DNA from: Sulfobacillus benefaciens
GTDB taxonomy: Bacteria > Bacillota > Sulfobacillia > Sulfobacillales > Sulfobacillaceae
Assembly (NCBI GenBank): GCA_003023725.1
Contig: PXYT01000015.1
Span: 1 to 63,884 of the forward strand
Length of the DNA stretch: 63,884 nt
Direction: 5' to 3'
The position numbers were made by a program, and so were the translations under genes. Shown here piece after piece: positions 27,227 through 36,600 of the stretch (positions are counted from its first letter, which is position 1; each line of letters begins with the position of its first letter). Under the pieces are notes generated by a model that had not been told where the DNA came from, ran no database searches, and worked only from the letters and a program-made list of their open reading frames with translations.

Positions 27227-28585
27227 ATGTTGACGCTGGCACATTTTGACTGGTTGTATCCGATGACCTCGGCCCCGCTTCAAGACGCGTATCTGATTAT
27301 GCAGGGGTCTGAAGGCGGCGGTACAGTCTTAGCCATGGGAACGGGCGAGCCCCCAAATTGTGGGGGCTCGCGCTGGGACATGCACGGCACATTAGCCCTC
27401 CCTGGACTTGTCAATAGCCATCATCACTTGTTTCAGACTCTCACCCGCGGATACGCTCCCAATCAGGGGCTTTTTGCCTGGCTTCAGTCCTTATTTCCTC
27501 TGTGGGGGCATCTCAACCCAGAAGCCATTTACCAATCAGCGCTCATCGGCCTGGCGGAATTGATGCTGTCAGGCTGCACAACAACGTCGGATCATTTATA
27601 TATCGTCCCCGAAGGACAAGACTCGATGAGATTTTTCGAGGCCACCATTGAGGCTGCGAAGCGGCTTGGCATACGACTTTATGTCACCCGCGGAGCAATG
27701 ACCAGGGGCTGGGGCCATGGCGGCCGCGGCCCGTCAAATCTCATTGAAGACGAAGACACAGTCCTGCAAAATATGCAAGATCTGGTCAATCGGCATCATG
27801 ATCCTTCCCCGCTCGCCCAAATCAAAGTCGCTCTTTCACCCGTATCCCTGCCGGCGGTATCCGCCCGATTCATGAAAGAGACCGCTCGGCTGGCGGAAAC
27901 TCTTGATGTTCGTTTGCATACTCATGGCTGGGAAACCTTAGACGAGCGTCAATGGGTGCAAAATGTCTATGGCACAACAGAACTTGCGTTGTTTGACGAA
28001 TGGGGATGGCTTCAAGATCGGACGTGGTTTGCTCATGCCGTGCATGCCAATAAGGAAGTCATTGACCTATTGGGTCAACGCAACGTGGCTATAAGCCATT
28101 GTCCGACATCCAATATGCGATTGGGATCAGGGATTGCACCCATCCGTTCATTTTTGGATGCAGGGAATACGGTGGCCCTTGGAGTAGACGGATCCGCTTC
28201 CAACGACGGCAGCCATCTTTTGGCCGAAGCACGCCAAGCGCTCTTGCTTGCGCGGGTACTTGGAGGTGCAGCGGCCATGACAGTGGAAGAAGCCTTGCAT
28301 TTAGCGACAACCCAAGGTGCTCAGGCCTTAGGCTGGCCTGAGATTGGACAACTGGCGGTTGGTTTGCCGGCTGACGTAGCAGTATTCCGGATTGACGATC
28401 TCTTTCATAGTGGTGCCATGGCACCGTTGGAGGCGCTTCTTTTTTGCCAGCCCGTGCTAGCCGAGGTGGTGGTGATTGGAGGGGAAGTACGCGTCTGGCA
28501 AGGCAAGATTCCTGGAATTGACTGGTCCGCCGAGGTGGCTCGCCATCAATTATTGAGCCGTCAGCTGCTTGAAACGCAGAAATAA
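27227..28585 (+). CDS. 8-oxoguanine deaminase-like amidohydrolase (Atz/Trz family)
   Basis: A 452-aa member of the AtzA/TrzN deaminase branch. The metal motif is LPGLVNSHHHLFQTLTRG (about 55-73). A His lies in LDVRLHTHGWE, a His in WFAHAVHANKE, the SHCPTSNMRLGSG strand follows, and the catalytic Asp sits in ALGVDGSASNDGSHLL. The SASNDGSHLLAEARQALLL segment is strongly reminiscent of characterised 8-oxoguanine deaminases, which release ammonia to give urate. This would feed the same urate pool as xanthine dehydrogenase. ATG 27227 with GAGGAGGG about 6 nt upstream. Guanine or isoguanine deamination remains possible. Confidence 0.82.
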   Translation: MLTLAHFDWLYPMTSAPLQDAYLIMQGSEGGGTVLAMGTGEPPNCGGSRWDMHGTLALPGLVNSHHHLFQTLTRGYAPNQGLFAWLQSLFPLWGHLNPEAIYQSALIGLAELMLSGCTTTSDHLYIVPEGQDSMRFFEATIEAAKRLGIRLYVTRGAMTRGWGHGGRGPSNLIEDEDTVLQNMQDLVNRHHDPSPLAQIKVALSPVSLPAVSARFMKETARLAETLDVRLHTHGWETLDERQWVQNVYGTTELALFDEWGWLQDRTWFAHAVHANKEVIDLLGQRNVAISHCPTSNMRLGSGIAPIRSFLDAGNTVALGVDGSASNDGSHLLAEARQALLLARVLGGAAAMTVEEALHLATTQGAQALGWPEIGQLAVGLPADVAVFRIDDLFHSGAMAPLEALLFCQPVLAEVVVIGGEVRVWQGKIPGIDWSAEVARHQLLSRQLLETQK

Positions 28586-29166
28586 TGGTCATTGTACCTA
28601 GCGAGGTGTCAGCATGGCGGGGTGAGTGCCGCGACAGAGTTCGCGCGATGCCGTTATGGGGTGCCGATGCTCAAAAGCCAGCAACAGTAATAACTTATCG
28701 GTTATGAACTTGCAGAAGTATAACACAAGTTCCGACCGTCAATCTCTGACGGGGACCAACCCAAAATTTCGCCTAAAGGCGTGCCCTTGGCGGAAGGAGA
28801 GGTGGATTTGTCTGGAGGCCACCTTATCGGCAGTCTCGAAGTCCGTTTTGTCCGAGGACAACGGCGCTTGGCGGGGTAACTTAAAACCAACCGGCGAGGG
28901 GACAGGGGTGGCTGAATATTTCGCCGTACCCGTTACGCTATTCGAATCGCACCGGAGACTAGCGACCCCTGCGCCAGGGCTGGGTGAACCTTTCAAAGCT
29001 TTCTGTGTTTGTTGGGCAGCTGATGCGGGGGAGACGCCCTTCGCCATCGACATCAAGCACTTTTTTGATGAGTTCAGCGTGTCTCGTGTGGGAGTGGGCT
29101 TGTTCCATGCTAGACGATCCATGCATAAAACTTAGTGATTTGTTCTCATGCTTTTTGAAGAAACCT
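28586..29166. other. 0.6-kb stretch without an intact gene
   Basis: Sits between two convergent genes. Around 28748-28880 (plus) a short frame has gene-like composition (VPLAEGEVDLSGGHLIGSLE), then stops and continues in another frame, so a broken gene of unknown family is likely. No clear terminator for either neighbour; a small CAGCG/CGCTG pairing at the dabA end has no T run. Confidence 0.3.
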
Positions 29167-31653
29167 TCAGCGTGTCCGCTGGAATTCCTTCCATTTTTTC
29201 TTGGAAACCCGCCGGTGGATATGGCCATCATCAAACCGAAAGAGGTGAATCCAGTTATTGTCGACTAAGTCCCGTACTTGTCGGTGATTTGCAATCACCT
29301 CGTCGATGGCGCTAGACGGAGCTTCGATCACAACGTTTAACCGTAGTGGTTCATGCATCCATCCCTTGCCATTGTGCAGGGACTGCATGGCCAACCCCAC
29401 CCGAAGATCTCCGCCCATGCCTTCGAGCACACCGATTGCTCCGCCCACAACATTGTGCAGCACTTTGTTTCCGCTGCCAAAACGCTGATTATCCACAACC
29501 GACCCGTAGTACTGCATATTGATCCACTGAGCCACAATCAAAGGTGCTGTCATAATCAGTTCAAGGGTGGAAAAACCCTCGTCCTGATGCCAGTCATAGT
29601 CATGCAAAAAAACTCGGCCCGAGAAGTTACAATGTTTGGTGCGAGCACGCGGAGCGGCGATAAACGCGGCATTGCCAGCCAAGGCCCATTCCGGACGAAC
29701 TTGAGCCCAGTCGTGAATACGCCGCTTCATGGTGCTATGAACACTGCGGTTAGGCATGTCCGCAACACCCAAAGACGCGGCTTTCTCCATGCGGGCAATT
29801 TGGCTGGCAGACGCAGTCCACTGACGGAATTGCGCCACCTCCTCTTCATGGGAGGGAGGAAGCTCGTCATCAAACAGCTTCATCTCATCCGTTGTGGTGT
29901 CATGGAGTGCTGCCATGAAATAGGTGTCGTCGGGAATTATAATGCCTCGGTGCACCAGATTACGCCGGGTGGCGGGATCATTAAGCAAGGCCGCGGCCAG
30001 CCGTGCACTGGCCTCTCCGGACTGACCGCCGCACGCACCGCAATCCAAAGCCGTGGCCTGGGGATTGTTGACTGTGGTGCTGGCGTGGCCGACAAAGACA
30101 ATGAGGCGGGAAAAGTCGCGGGTCAGTCCCATGTTGCGTAAAACAAACTCAGCCGCCTTAGGGCGTTCTTCTTCCGGAATTCCGTTTGGTTCTGCGAACT
30201 TTGAGAGAGAAGATTGCTGCTTGGCCGAAAGAACGGGCGCTAATTGCTGACGGATCCCCGCCTGAAGGCCTGCTCTTTTTGGAGAGGGAACAGGGCGGGT
30301 CCATCCCATGCCGTCTAAAATAAGTTTCGGAGCCGATAACACGCCTGTTGCTTCGACGAATGCGAAACATGATGAAGCAGAGGTTTTAAAGATTTTCCAG
30401 GCTTTCATCGTGCGTAAGTGAATGTGTCTTCTTCGGATTACTTTGCCCATGGCTTGGCTGTCCGCGTTATCTATCCCTTCTTGGATGCGGTAGGAGGGAT
30501 TGAACAAAACGGGATGATGGCGGTTGCCCTGAAGAGACCCGAGAGGCAGATATTCCATCAGAATGCCGAAAAATCCGGCAAAACCCCGAGTTTCCACTGA
30601 AGGGGCAACCATTTCCAAGGCACGGCGGTAAACTTCTGATCGCACATCAATGCAAAAAACCGCCTGGACATCTGTGCGGGGACTCGGTGAGACGGAGTTC
30701 CCCGAGTCGGATATAGCCGCTATCAGTTGTTTCTGATAACCGATCTCGAACGCACTGTGCAATACGGCATCAACCTCAAGCCGGATGTTGGGCTGGTTCC
30801 AAGGTTTTAGGGCAAGTTCCCAAGATTTGAACCACTCCTCCTTAACCGGCTCAGAACCAAAAATGTGATAGAATGCCAGGTCCCAGGCAAGACGGATGGC
30901 CAATAAATCTTGGGTGACATCATGTTGGCCGCCCTGAAGTTCAGCCTGGTAGTCCAAGTAACGCGTCCATCCTGCCCAGCCGCCAACACTCAATAAAGCC
31001 GCATGGAGATAGTCGTCTATGGCCTCACTGGGCACTTGCAATTCTCGCAAGGCGAAGACAATGAGATCGGGGGCAGTGCCGGGAAATGTTAACATGACTT
31101 TGCCGAGATTTCGAAAACCCATGACCTCGGGCGTCTTATCAAAACGCATAAATTCTCTGAATCCCCGGTAAAGTGAGGTATCCTTCCACGGCAGCGGCCA
31201 TAAGGATTGGCCCTCATCGAAATAAGCGGCACAGTATCTGCTGATGCGCTCGGCCACGAAGCTTGACCAGTCTTGATTTTTGGATTTCTTATTCAGAATA
31301 TCCGTCATGAGATTGACACAGGCTCCCCCCAAAAAAGGAGGATCTTGGGAGAGAATGTGCTCAAATTGGTTCATGTTCCAGGAACTGCCCAATTCTTCGA
31401 GCGCATCCGCCAAATCCTCCCGTGTGATCCGCCCTTGCACAATTTGCTCGTAATAATAGGCTCTCGGCATTGAGAGCCCCGTTCCGGTGAGACGATTCAA
31501 GGTTTCATGAGCCTGCCAAAAGGGCCGATCACTGAACCCCATGTAGGGATTTACCGCCACAAAGTTTTTGAGAGGCCATAACGGGGCTATTCGCCGACAG
31601 GCTGATTGGGCCTTGTCCAGCATTTCGGATTCGGTAAGATGCATGACTTTCAT
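29167..31653 (-). CDS. dabA: DabA, zinc-binding subunit of the DAB inorganic-carbon accumulator (DUF2309)
   Basis: An 828-aa DUF2309/UPF0753 protein of full length. The beta-carbonic-anhydrase-like zinc and catalytic residues known from Halothiobacillus DabA are all present at matching spacing: C334 and D336 in VFCIDVRSE, H523 in FVGHASTTVNN and C538 in TALDCGACGG. DabA sits on the cytoplasmic face with DabB and is thought to hydrate CO2 one-way to bicarbonate, driven by the ion gradient. The N-terminus PLKNFVAVNPY is also typical. The ATG at 31653 overlaps the dabB stop (ATGA), with GGGAGG about 10 nt upstream, so the two are translationally coupled. Confidence 0.93.
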   Translation of the reverse strand: MKVMHLTESEMLDKAQSACRRIAPLWPLKNFVAVNPYMGFSDRPFWQAHETLNRLTGTGLSMPRAYYYEQIVQGRITREDLADALEELGSSWNMNQFEHILSQDPPFLGGACVNLMTDILNKKSKNQDWSSFVAERISRYCAAYFDEGQSLWPLPWKDTSLYRGFREFMRFDKTPEVMGFRNLGKVMLTFPGTAPDLIVFALRELQVPSEAIDDYLHAALLSVGGWAGWTRYLDYQAELQGGQHDVTQDLLAIRLAWDLAFYHIFGSEPVKEEWFKSWELALKPWNQPNIRLEVDAVLHSAFEIGYQKQLIAAISDSGNSVSPSPRTDVQAVFCIDVRSEVYRRALEMVAPSVETRGFAGFFGILMEYLPLGSLQGNRHHPVLFNPSYRIQEGIDNADSQAMGKVIRRRHIHLRTMKAWKIFKTSASSCFAFVEATGVLSAPKLILDGMGWTRPVPSPKRAGLQAGIRQQLAPVLSAKQQSSLSKFAEPNGIPEEERPKAAEFVLRNMGLTRDFSRLIVFVGHASTTVNNPQATALDCGACGGQSGEASARLAAALLNDPATRRNLVHRGIIIPDDTYFMAALHDTTTDEMKLFDDELPPSHEEEVAQFRQWTASASQIARMEKAASLGVADMPNRSVHSTMKRRIHDWAQVRPEWALAGNAAFIAAPRARTKHCNFSGRVFLHDYDWHQDEGFSTLELIMTAPLIVAQWINMQYYGSVVDNQRFGSGNKVLHNVVGGAIGVLEGMGGDLRVGLAMQSLHNGKGWMHEPLRLNVVIEAPSSAIDEVIANHRQVRDLVDNNWIHLFRFDDGHIHRRVSKKKWKEFQRTR

Positions 31654-33320
31654 AATGATGTGACCTCCCGTAATGAGGGTTCAGATTCATGGTTTTGGGG
31701 CGCTGAGACATCCTTGTAAGGGGGGGAGAATTTTTGAATCCAGCGGCTGAAGATCATATCGACATAGAGATCATTGTACAGATGGACGAAGATGGCGTGC
31801 CATACAGGCTGCTTAAGGAGTCTGGGTAACATCTGTTGAATCAGCAACAGAGCTACAAATACCATCACAATCAACCCGAGCAGCGCATCTTGCACCACTC
31901 CTGTGGGCGAAAGAGGTTCCGGCAATACCGGGGCAAAGAGTGCCATAAACCAGGAGCCCAGAAGGAAATAAAGGGTGGCCACCAATGCACTAATGCCTAT
32001 GGAGATCCATAAGAACGGCAGCGTGCTGGATTTGACCTGGCTTATGGCGGAGGAAATCAAATGAGAGAGCGCCACCGCCAGAATTATGCCCATGACTGTG
32101 ATAGGGAGATCCCCAAGGAGCGGAACTTTAAGCAGCCATCCCGTCACCATCACAGTGATTGCCCCCAAAACCAAGCTAAGGGTGATTTTGCCAAGTGGTG
32201 CAGAAGAAGGCCCGGCGGGCATCACCGGCCAGCGGAAATATTCGACGATACTACCGGACGACAGAAAGGCGTGAGCCTTGTAAACAGAGTGTGAAACAAT
32301 GTGCAGTAATGCCAGAGCGTAGAGACCAAGACCCAATTCCATCAGCATAAATCCCATCTGCGCGGACGTTGAATAGGCGAGCGATCCCTTGATGTTGGTT
32401 GAGGTCATCATCATAAGCGAAGCCGTGGCGATGGAAATGAGTCCAATGACTATGAGCAGATCTCCCGTCCAAGGGACTCGCGACATGAGGGGAACCATCC
32501 GCATGAGCAGAAACGTGCCGGTATAAATGATGCCGGCGTGCAGCAACGCCGAGACCGGCGTTGGCGCCTCCATAACTTGGATGAGCCACCCATGAAGGGG
32601 CACTTGGGCGCTTTTAAGGACCGCACTGAGAAGAACAAGAGCTGCGGCGAATTGCAGGGTATTGGGGAGTCCCCCCTTAATGCTGGCGATGGACACCATG
32701 ATGTGATTAAAGTCCGCGGTATGCAGGGTATGTACAACCAGCAGCAGCGCTATGAACAGACTGAGATCGGCAATGCGGTGAAGAATATATTTTTTACGGG
32801 CAGCTAAGAGGGCGAGAGGACGCTCAGGGTAAAAAGCCAGCAAGTGATGCAGGAACAGACTGGTTGCCACCCAAAAAACAAAGAACTCCCACACATTGCC
32901 GGCGGTAATGACTGTTAAAAACGAGCCCAATGTTATAGAGAGCCAGTAATGAAAACTTCCTTCATGCGGATCGCCCTCCATATACGTTAAGGCGTATCGT
33001 GAGACGATGAGTCCAACCAAAGCCACTAACAACATCATTACCACGCTCAGGCTGTTGACATCCTCGTTAAGGGCAAATTGGGCCAAGTGCCATGGTAACG
33101 GCAGCTCAAAGAATGTTTTGGAGTCCTGTTGCCCAGTGAGAGATATGGCCGTAATCACAATACCGTCCCCCAGGGCGAACCAGGCTGAGCCTATGGTCAA
33201 TTTTTTGATTAACCGCGAATGGCGGTTGGCCCAATTTGCTCCGAGAAGAATTGGGAGAAGCAGGGGCCATGGTAGAATAAGCATCAGGATTGCACTCAGC
33301 GTGCTGAGCTGCACAGGCAT
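31650..33320 (-). CDS. dabB: DabB, proton-channel subunit of the DAB system (NuoL/MrpA-like)
   Basis: A 556-aa polytopic membrane protein of the NADH-quinone oxidoreductase subunit L/antiporter family. Typical core segments are YMEGDPHEGSFHYWL, VPLHGWLIQVMEAPTPVSALLHAGIIYTGTFLL (the Lys/Glu/His proton-path helices) and the ASTNIKGSLAYSTSAQMGFMLMELGLG helix, with interrupted hydrophobic helices throughout. It couples H+ or Na+ flow to DabA. ATG 33320 is chosen since AAAGGCGG lies about 8 nt upstream; the 32 extra upstream codons are unlikely to be translated. It precedes dabA and shares its promoter at 33472-33500. Confidence 0.9.
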   Translation of the reverse strand: MPVQLSTLSAILMLILPWPLLLPILLGANWANRHSRLIKKLTIGSAWFALGDGIVITAISLTGQQDSKTFFELPLPWHLAQFALNEDVNSLSVVMMLLVALVGLIVSRYALTYMEGDPHEGSFHYWLSITLGSFLTVITAGNVWEFFVFWVATSLFLHHLLAFYPERPLALLAARKKYILHRIADLSLFIALLLVVHTLHTADFNHIMVSIASIKGGLPNTLQFAAALVLLSAVLKSAQVPLHGWLIQVMEAPTPVSALLHAGIIYTGTFLLMRMVPLMSRVPWTGDLLIVIGLISIATASLMMMTSTNIKGSLAYSTSAQMGFMLMELGLGLYALALLHIVSHSVYKAHAFLSSGSIVEYFRWPVMPAGPSSAPLGKITLSLVLGAITVMVTGWLLKVPLLGDLPITVMGIILAVALSHLISSAISQVKSSTLPFLWISIGISALVATLYFLLGSWFMALFAPVLPEPLSPTGVVQDALLGLIVMVFVALLLIQQMLPRLLKQPVWHAIFVHLYNDLYVDMIFSRWIQKFSPPYKDVSAPQNHESEPSLREVTSL

Positions 33321-33471
33321 AGCATTGCCGCCTTTCTTCGTCAAGTTTTGTGGTTCCAAGTCTTCGCCAAATGCCCACGGGATTGCCGTGTGGGTCGGCA
33401 TGAAAGCAACAAACACAGGGGGATGCCCTCAAATACATGTCACAGCATTCATGAAATATATGTCGTATGTG

Positions 33472-33500
33472 ATTATACACTGCCTACCAAGAGGATGCAA
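33472..33500 (-). promoter_or_regulatory. Sigma-A-type promoter for dabBA
   Basis: Reading on the minus strand, TTGCAT (33500-33495) and TATAAT (33477-33472) are separated by exactly 17 bp. The -10 lies about 150 nt before the dabB start codon, leaving a leader with AT-rich text. This is the best core promoter I see in the window. No LysR/CbbR gene is adjacent. Confidence 0.65.
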
Positions 33501-34119
33501 CGAACCGGGAAACTTTTTTATGGCGCTGATCCGGCAATCCCTCCCTCACCCGGGGCCATTGCGTGAGGGAACTGATAGCGGAGAACCTTATATTTTCTTG
33601 TGACTTAAGTGCAGACGTGGTCTGTTGGTTGCTTGAGCATGAAATTCCTGCCATATAGTGCACAGAGAACGATGACAATGGGGGCGCGGGCTTTTGTGAT
33701 TAATCCCTCTCCAATGTTCTTACGCCCGGCCAGCAATGGCAGACGCATGATGGCCAGAGATATTGCGGGGAGGGTGAGGATGACTGAACGTACCGCAGCG
33801 TAGAGTGGATGATTTGGAGGAATCCGGCCATATGACTCTTCCGGGACGCCCGCCAAAATCGTTACGCAATTCATGCTAAGCGTCTCATACACCATCCTCA
33901 ACAACAAAGGCGGCCATCAGATCTTCTGGAACTGTTCGCATATACCGGCTGAAGAGAGATCGAAAAACCCACCAAGGGCATGATAGACCGTTACTAACGA
34001 GAAAGAGAAAAACCGGTGAATTAAGGAAAGAGCCGACATGCGAGATGCCTGCTCTGTTTCCGTGTTTTGCAATTCAATGACTGAACTCCGATTCTTTTTC
34101 CTCTTATTATCGTGTCGGG
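33501..34119. other. 0.6-kb stretch between dabBA promoter and histidine phosphatase gene
   Basis: No supported gene. A minus-strand frame at 33605-33907 (100 codons) includes hydrophobic text (YAAVRSVILTLPAISLAIM and APIVIVLCALYG) that could be a small membrane protein or a permease remnant, but it has no good ribosome site. No recognised repeat. Confidence 0.3.
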
Positions 34120-34737
34120 CTATAACGGGACGCCCAGTGGGCTTGTCAGCCAGTTCAGAGCTCTCCATTTGATCTCAGCCATGTTAGTCATATTCAACAC
34201 ATAAACATCACCGGTATTAATTTCAAGCTTGCGGTAATGTCTGAAGGGCATGCCCAGAGTGCCTGCCATAACCAAACGCATAGCGGTGGTGTGGGAAACA
34301 ATCAAAACATTTTGGCAGTGCTGATACTCACTGAGAACCTCTGTCATGCGTTCGAAAACTTCCTTTGCGGTTTCTCCGCTCCTTCCGGCTGGGGTTTTGA
34401 GAGGATCATGCGTCCATTCAGCCCATTGCCGGGGAAAGCGGGCTTCAATTTCCGGTGGAGTCAATCCTTCCCAGTCACCAAAGTCTATCTCTTGCAATCT
34501 GGGATCGACCTGCATGTCAATCCCCAACCTTTTTACGATGGGTATAGCCGTGTTTCGGGCCCGTGTTAAGGGAGACACCACTGCAGCATCGAAAGGGATT
34601 TTATGGAGTAAGGCTGCTAAGAGTGTAGCCTGCAAGGTTCCCATTTCAGTCAATGGAATATCGCTACGTCCGCAGTATCGGTTTCCATCACGACTCCACT
34701 CGGTTTCTCCGTGGCGGACCATGTAAAATATCGTCAC
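34120..34737 (-). CDS. Histidine phosphatase (phosphoglycerate-mutase-like)
   Basis: A 205-aa branch-1 histidine phosphatase. The catalytic motif is MVRHGETEWSRDG near the N-terminus, with partner residues in SPLTRARNTA, the acid EIDFGDWEG and the second His in VLIVSHTTAMRLV. These enzymes dephosphorylate small phosphate esters such as 3-phosphoglycerate, alpha-ribazole-P or sugar phosphates; the substrate cannot be read. The GTG at 34737 is preferred because GGGAGG lies 7 nt upstream; an in-frame ATG five codons earlier contains the ribosome site itself. It follows the carbonic-anhydrase-like gene by 233 nt on the same strand. Confidence 0.85.
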   Translation of the reverse strand: MTIFYMVRHGETEWSRDGNRYCGRSDIPLTEMGTLQATLLAALLHKIPFDAAVVSPLTRARNTAIPIVKRLGIDMQVDPRLQEIDFGDWEGLTPPEIEARFPRQWAEWTHDPLKTPAGRSGETAKEVFERMTEVLSEYQHCQNVLIVSHTTAMRLVMAGTLGMPFRHYRKLEINTGDVYVLNMTNMAEIKWRALNWLTSPLGVPL

Positions 34738-34970
34738 GACCAAACCTCCCATGATTTATCTGTGAGACATGATTAGGAAATGAATGAAAATGCCGGGCGA
34801 AATATGCGTCCCCGAAAAATTGTTGAATTGTGGCCTCTGGCCTGCAGATCCAAAAAAGAGGGGGGAGCACGCGCGTGGGTGGAACAAGATCGCAAGCGCA
34901 ATAAGGAGGCTTGCCCTATCTGGAATTTAAACCACCATATCCCGCGCTTCATTGGTTTTGTGCTCATATC

Positions 34971-35537
34971 TCACTCTCCAACAGGGTGGAATAGGATGCC
35001 TGGTTCTTTGATGAGAAACCCACGGACAGTGATATCTCGAGGGAGCAAGGGATGTTCACGTATGACCCGGAGGGTGTCCCGGATATAAACGGACGCCTTA
35101 GAGTCGTCGGAACGCAGCCACTCTTCAGGATCGATTCCATAGTATTGTTGTAATAGAAAGCGGATCGTATTCCCGGTGTCCTGGGAGAGTTTAGCACTGA
35201 GGTCGATGAGTTCAGCATCTTGAGCCGGTGCATCTTGCCGGTCCCGGGATTCAGCCACTACGTAAATAGTTCTTATCTGAGGATAACGCTTTAGGCTGAT
35301 CAACATGGTGCGCATGAAAGAACCATAGGGATCCCACAACAGTCCGTTTTCGCAGCGAAGCCACAGCGCTTGATGCAAGCATCCCAGTTGTTCTTCAACG
35401 ATCATTTCATAGTCTGGCCGCAATCCGCCGACTATGAGGGAACGGGGAACAGCACCCAAACGGGAATTTGATCCGAAACGACTCGCGTTGTGAGTGGATA
35501 TATTGGTCGTTGCACCGTCGGCGGCTTTCATCATCAT
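34971..35537 (-). CDS. Beta-carbonic-anhydrase-like protein lacking the zinc ligands
   Basis: A 188-aa protein whose layout follows beta-carbonic anhydrase: a first strand LIVGGLRPDYE (about 34-44), a central WLRCENGLLWDPYGSFMRTMLISLKRY helix region split by the PYGS turn (about 59-85), the strand TIYVVAESRD (about 90-99) and an HPLLPRDITVRGFLIKEPG C-terminus (about 162-180). However, the Cys-x-Asp of strand 1 is replaced (GGLRPD), and the His-x-x-Cys after the second strand is replaced (ESRD). Only two Cys remain (53 and 62), at non-ligand positions. It is therefore probably a catalytically dead homologue, perhaps a sensor or partner for DabA. ATG 35537 with AAGAAAGGA upstream. Confidence 0.62.
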   Translation of the reverse strand: MMMKAADGATTNISTHNASRFGSNSRLGAVPRSLIVGGLRPDYEMIVEEQLGCLHQALWLRCENGLLWDPYGSFMRTMLISLKRYPQIRTIYVVAESRDRQDAPAQDAELIDLSAKLSQDTGNTIRFLLQQYYGIDPEEWLRSDDSKASVYIRDTLRVIREHPLLPRDITVRGFLIKEPGILFHPVGE

Positions 35538-35648
35538 GCTTTTGGTCCTTTCTTGTGGCAATGTTTTTTATCGCGGCCTATTAGGAGCTTTTGCTGGTAG
35601 GCCTTATAGTGCTTTCTGGGCATGTTCTCTCGGTTACTTTTCTGCCGT

Positions 35649-36521
35649 TTATGGATTGCACCGTGGGCAATGGGCGGCAGAAGCGAAATGCAGCCCGTCG
35701 TGTCTTGGTTGATTTTCCTTATACCCGCAACCGGGGCATCCGTAAACTTCTAAGTGTGTGAGCAAAGTTTCCCCACCGCACCACTCACACGGCAGTCCTC
35801 TAATGAGATCGACCAGCCCCCATCCCGGGGTAGAGCACCGAGGACAAAGGGTAGCCAGGCGCTGGCCCAATTTCGTGGCAACTTTTGCTAAAACATGGCG
35901 ACGCATCGGATTCATGTGCGCCCGCATATCTGTTTGGACATAAGCCAAGCCGTCTTCGGAAGACGATGCACAGGCTGTCACGGCCTGATGCAGGGTTTCG
36001 GTATCGGTAATGCCCTTGAATAAGAAGCCGGGCTGGAAACCTGAATTCGGCCTGACAATCAGTCCATGGGATGGGAATTTCACACGGACTAGAAATTCCT
36101 GTAACTCGCTTGGATGATGGACGGATTGGTTAGCATAGTTGGTTTCGAGGTCGATAATTTGTTCAATTACTTCAATTCCCCGCTCATCATCAACAAAGGC
36201 CAATAATTCGTGGCAAGTTGGGGCAAACAATAGCTGAGGGTCTGGGCCAAAACTGCCTTCGCTGGCCAGCCCCAAGGGAAGGCCTGTAACGGCCATGCCC
36301 CACCGGGCTTTTTTGAGAGCTGTTTCCCTGGGAGTGCCAATACGTTCTACCTCACCCGTAAAAGTTCCCAACACATCGGTATCCAGATTTTTTGGAACAC
36401 ACAACATGAGACCGACGGCCGATTGGAGAGGCGGGCCCAGGACTTGTTCTTTTTGATGCTTCGTGGCCAAAACCACCTTACGGCCCTGGTATGGGTGAAT
36501 GCTCGCCTGATCCTGAGTCAT
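35649..36521 (-). CDS. DUF6671-family protein with C-terminal zinc ribbons
   Basis: A 290-aa protein. The N-terminal two thirds match the DUF6671 pattern: YQGRKVVLATKHQKEQVLGP, LDTDVLGTFTGEVERIGTP, KARWGMAVTG and ASEGSFGPDPQ. The last about 65 residues carry four CxxC/CxC-type pairs (CPRCSTPG, CEWCGG, CPGCGY and CPRCNP), enough for two zinc ribbons. The role of the family is unknown. ATG 36521 has GAGG 5 nt upstream. First gene of a minus-strand set with the carbonic-anhydrase-like protein (111 nt later) and the histidine phosphatase, upstream of dabBA. Confidence 0.8.
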   Translation of the reverse strand: MTQDQASIHPYQGRKVVLATKHQKEQVLGPPLQSAVGLMLCVPKNLDTDVLGTFTGEVERIGTPRETALKKARWGMAVTGLPLGLASEGSFGPDPQLLFAPTCHELLAFVDDERGIEVIEQIIDLETNYANQSVHHPSELQEFLVRVKFPSHGLIVRPNSGFQPGFLFKGITDTETLHQAVTACASSSEDGLAYVQTDMRAHMNPMRRHVLAKVATKLGQRLATLCPRCSTPGWGLVDLIRGLPCEWCGGETLLTHLEVYGCPGCGYKENQPRHDGLHFASAAHCPRCNP

Positions 36522-36540
36522 GTCATCCTCGCCTCTTTTG

Positions 36541-36564
36541 GCACGAACATTGCTGCGTTCGTGC
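36541..36564 (-). other. Leader hairpin before the DUF6671 gene
   Basis: GCACGAAC and GTTCGTGC form an 8-bp perfect stem around an 8-nt loop, about 20 nt before the DUF6671 start codon and downstream of its likely promoter. No T run follows on the minus strand, so control of mRNA stability or of ribosome access is more likely than termination. Confidence 0.4.
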
Positions 36565-36600
36565 GGTAGTGTGACAAAGCGGTTCTTATGTCACGACATA

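Noticed and set aside
28626-29135. 169-codon plus-strand frame between the deaminase-like gene and dabA
   Set aside because: No ribosome site and no recognisable domain; the gene-like pieces lie in different frames, so it is treated as debris rather than a gene.
29353-30141. Long plus-strand open frame opposite dabA
   Set aside because: It is a shadow of the dabA gene in the opposite strand; no ribosome site or known domain, while the minus-strand frame matches DabA with all zinc ligands.
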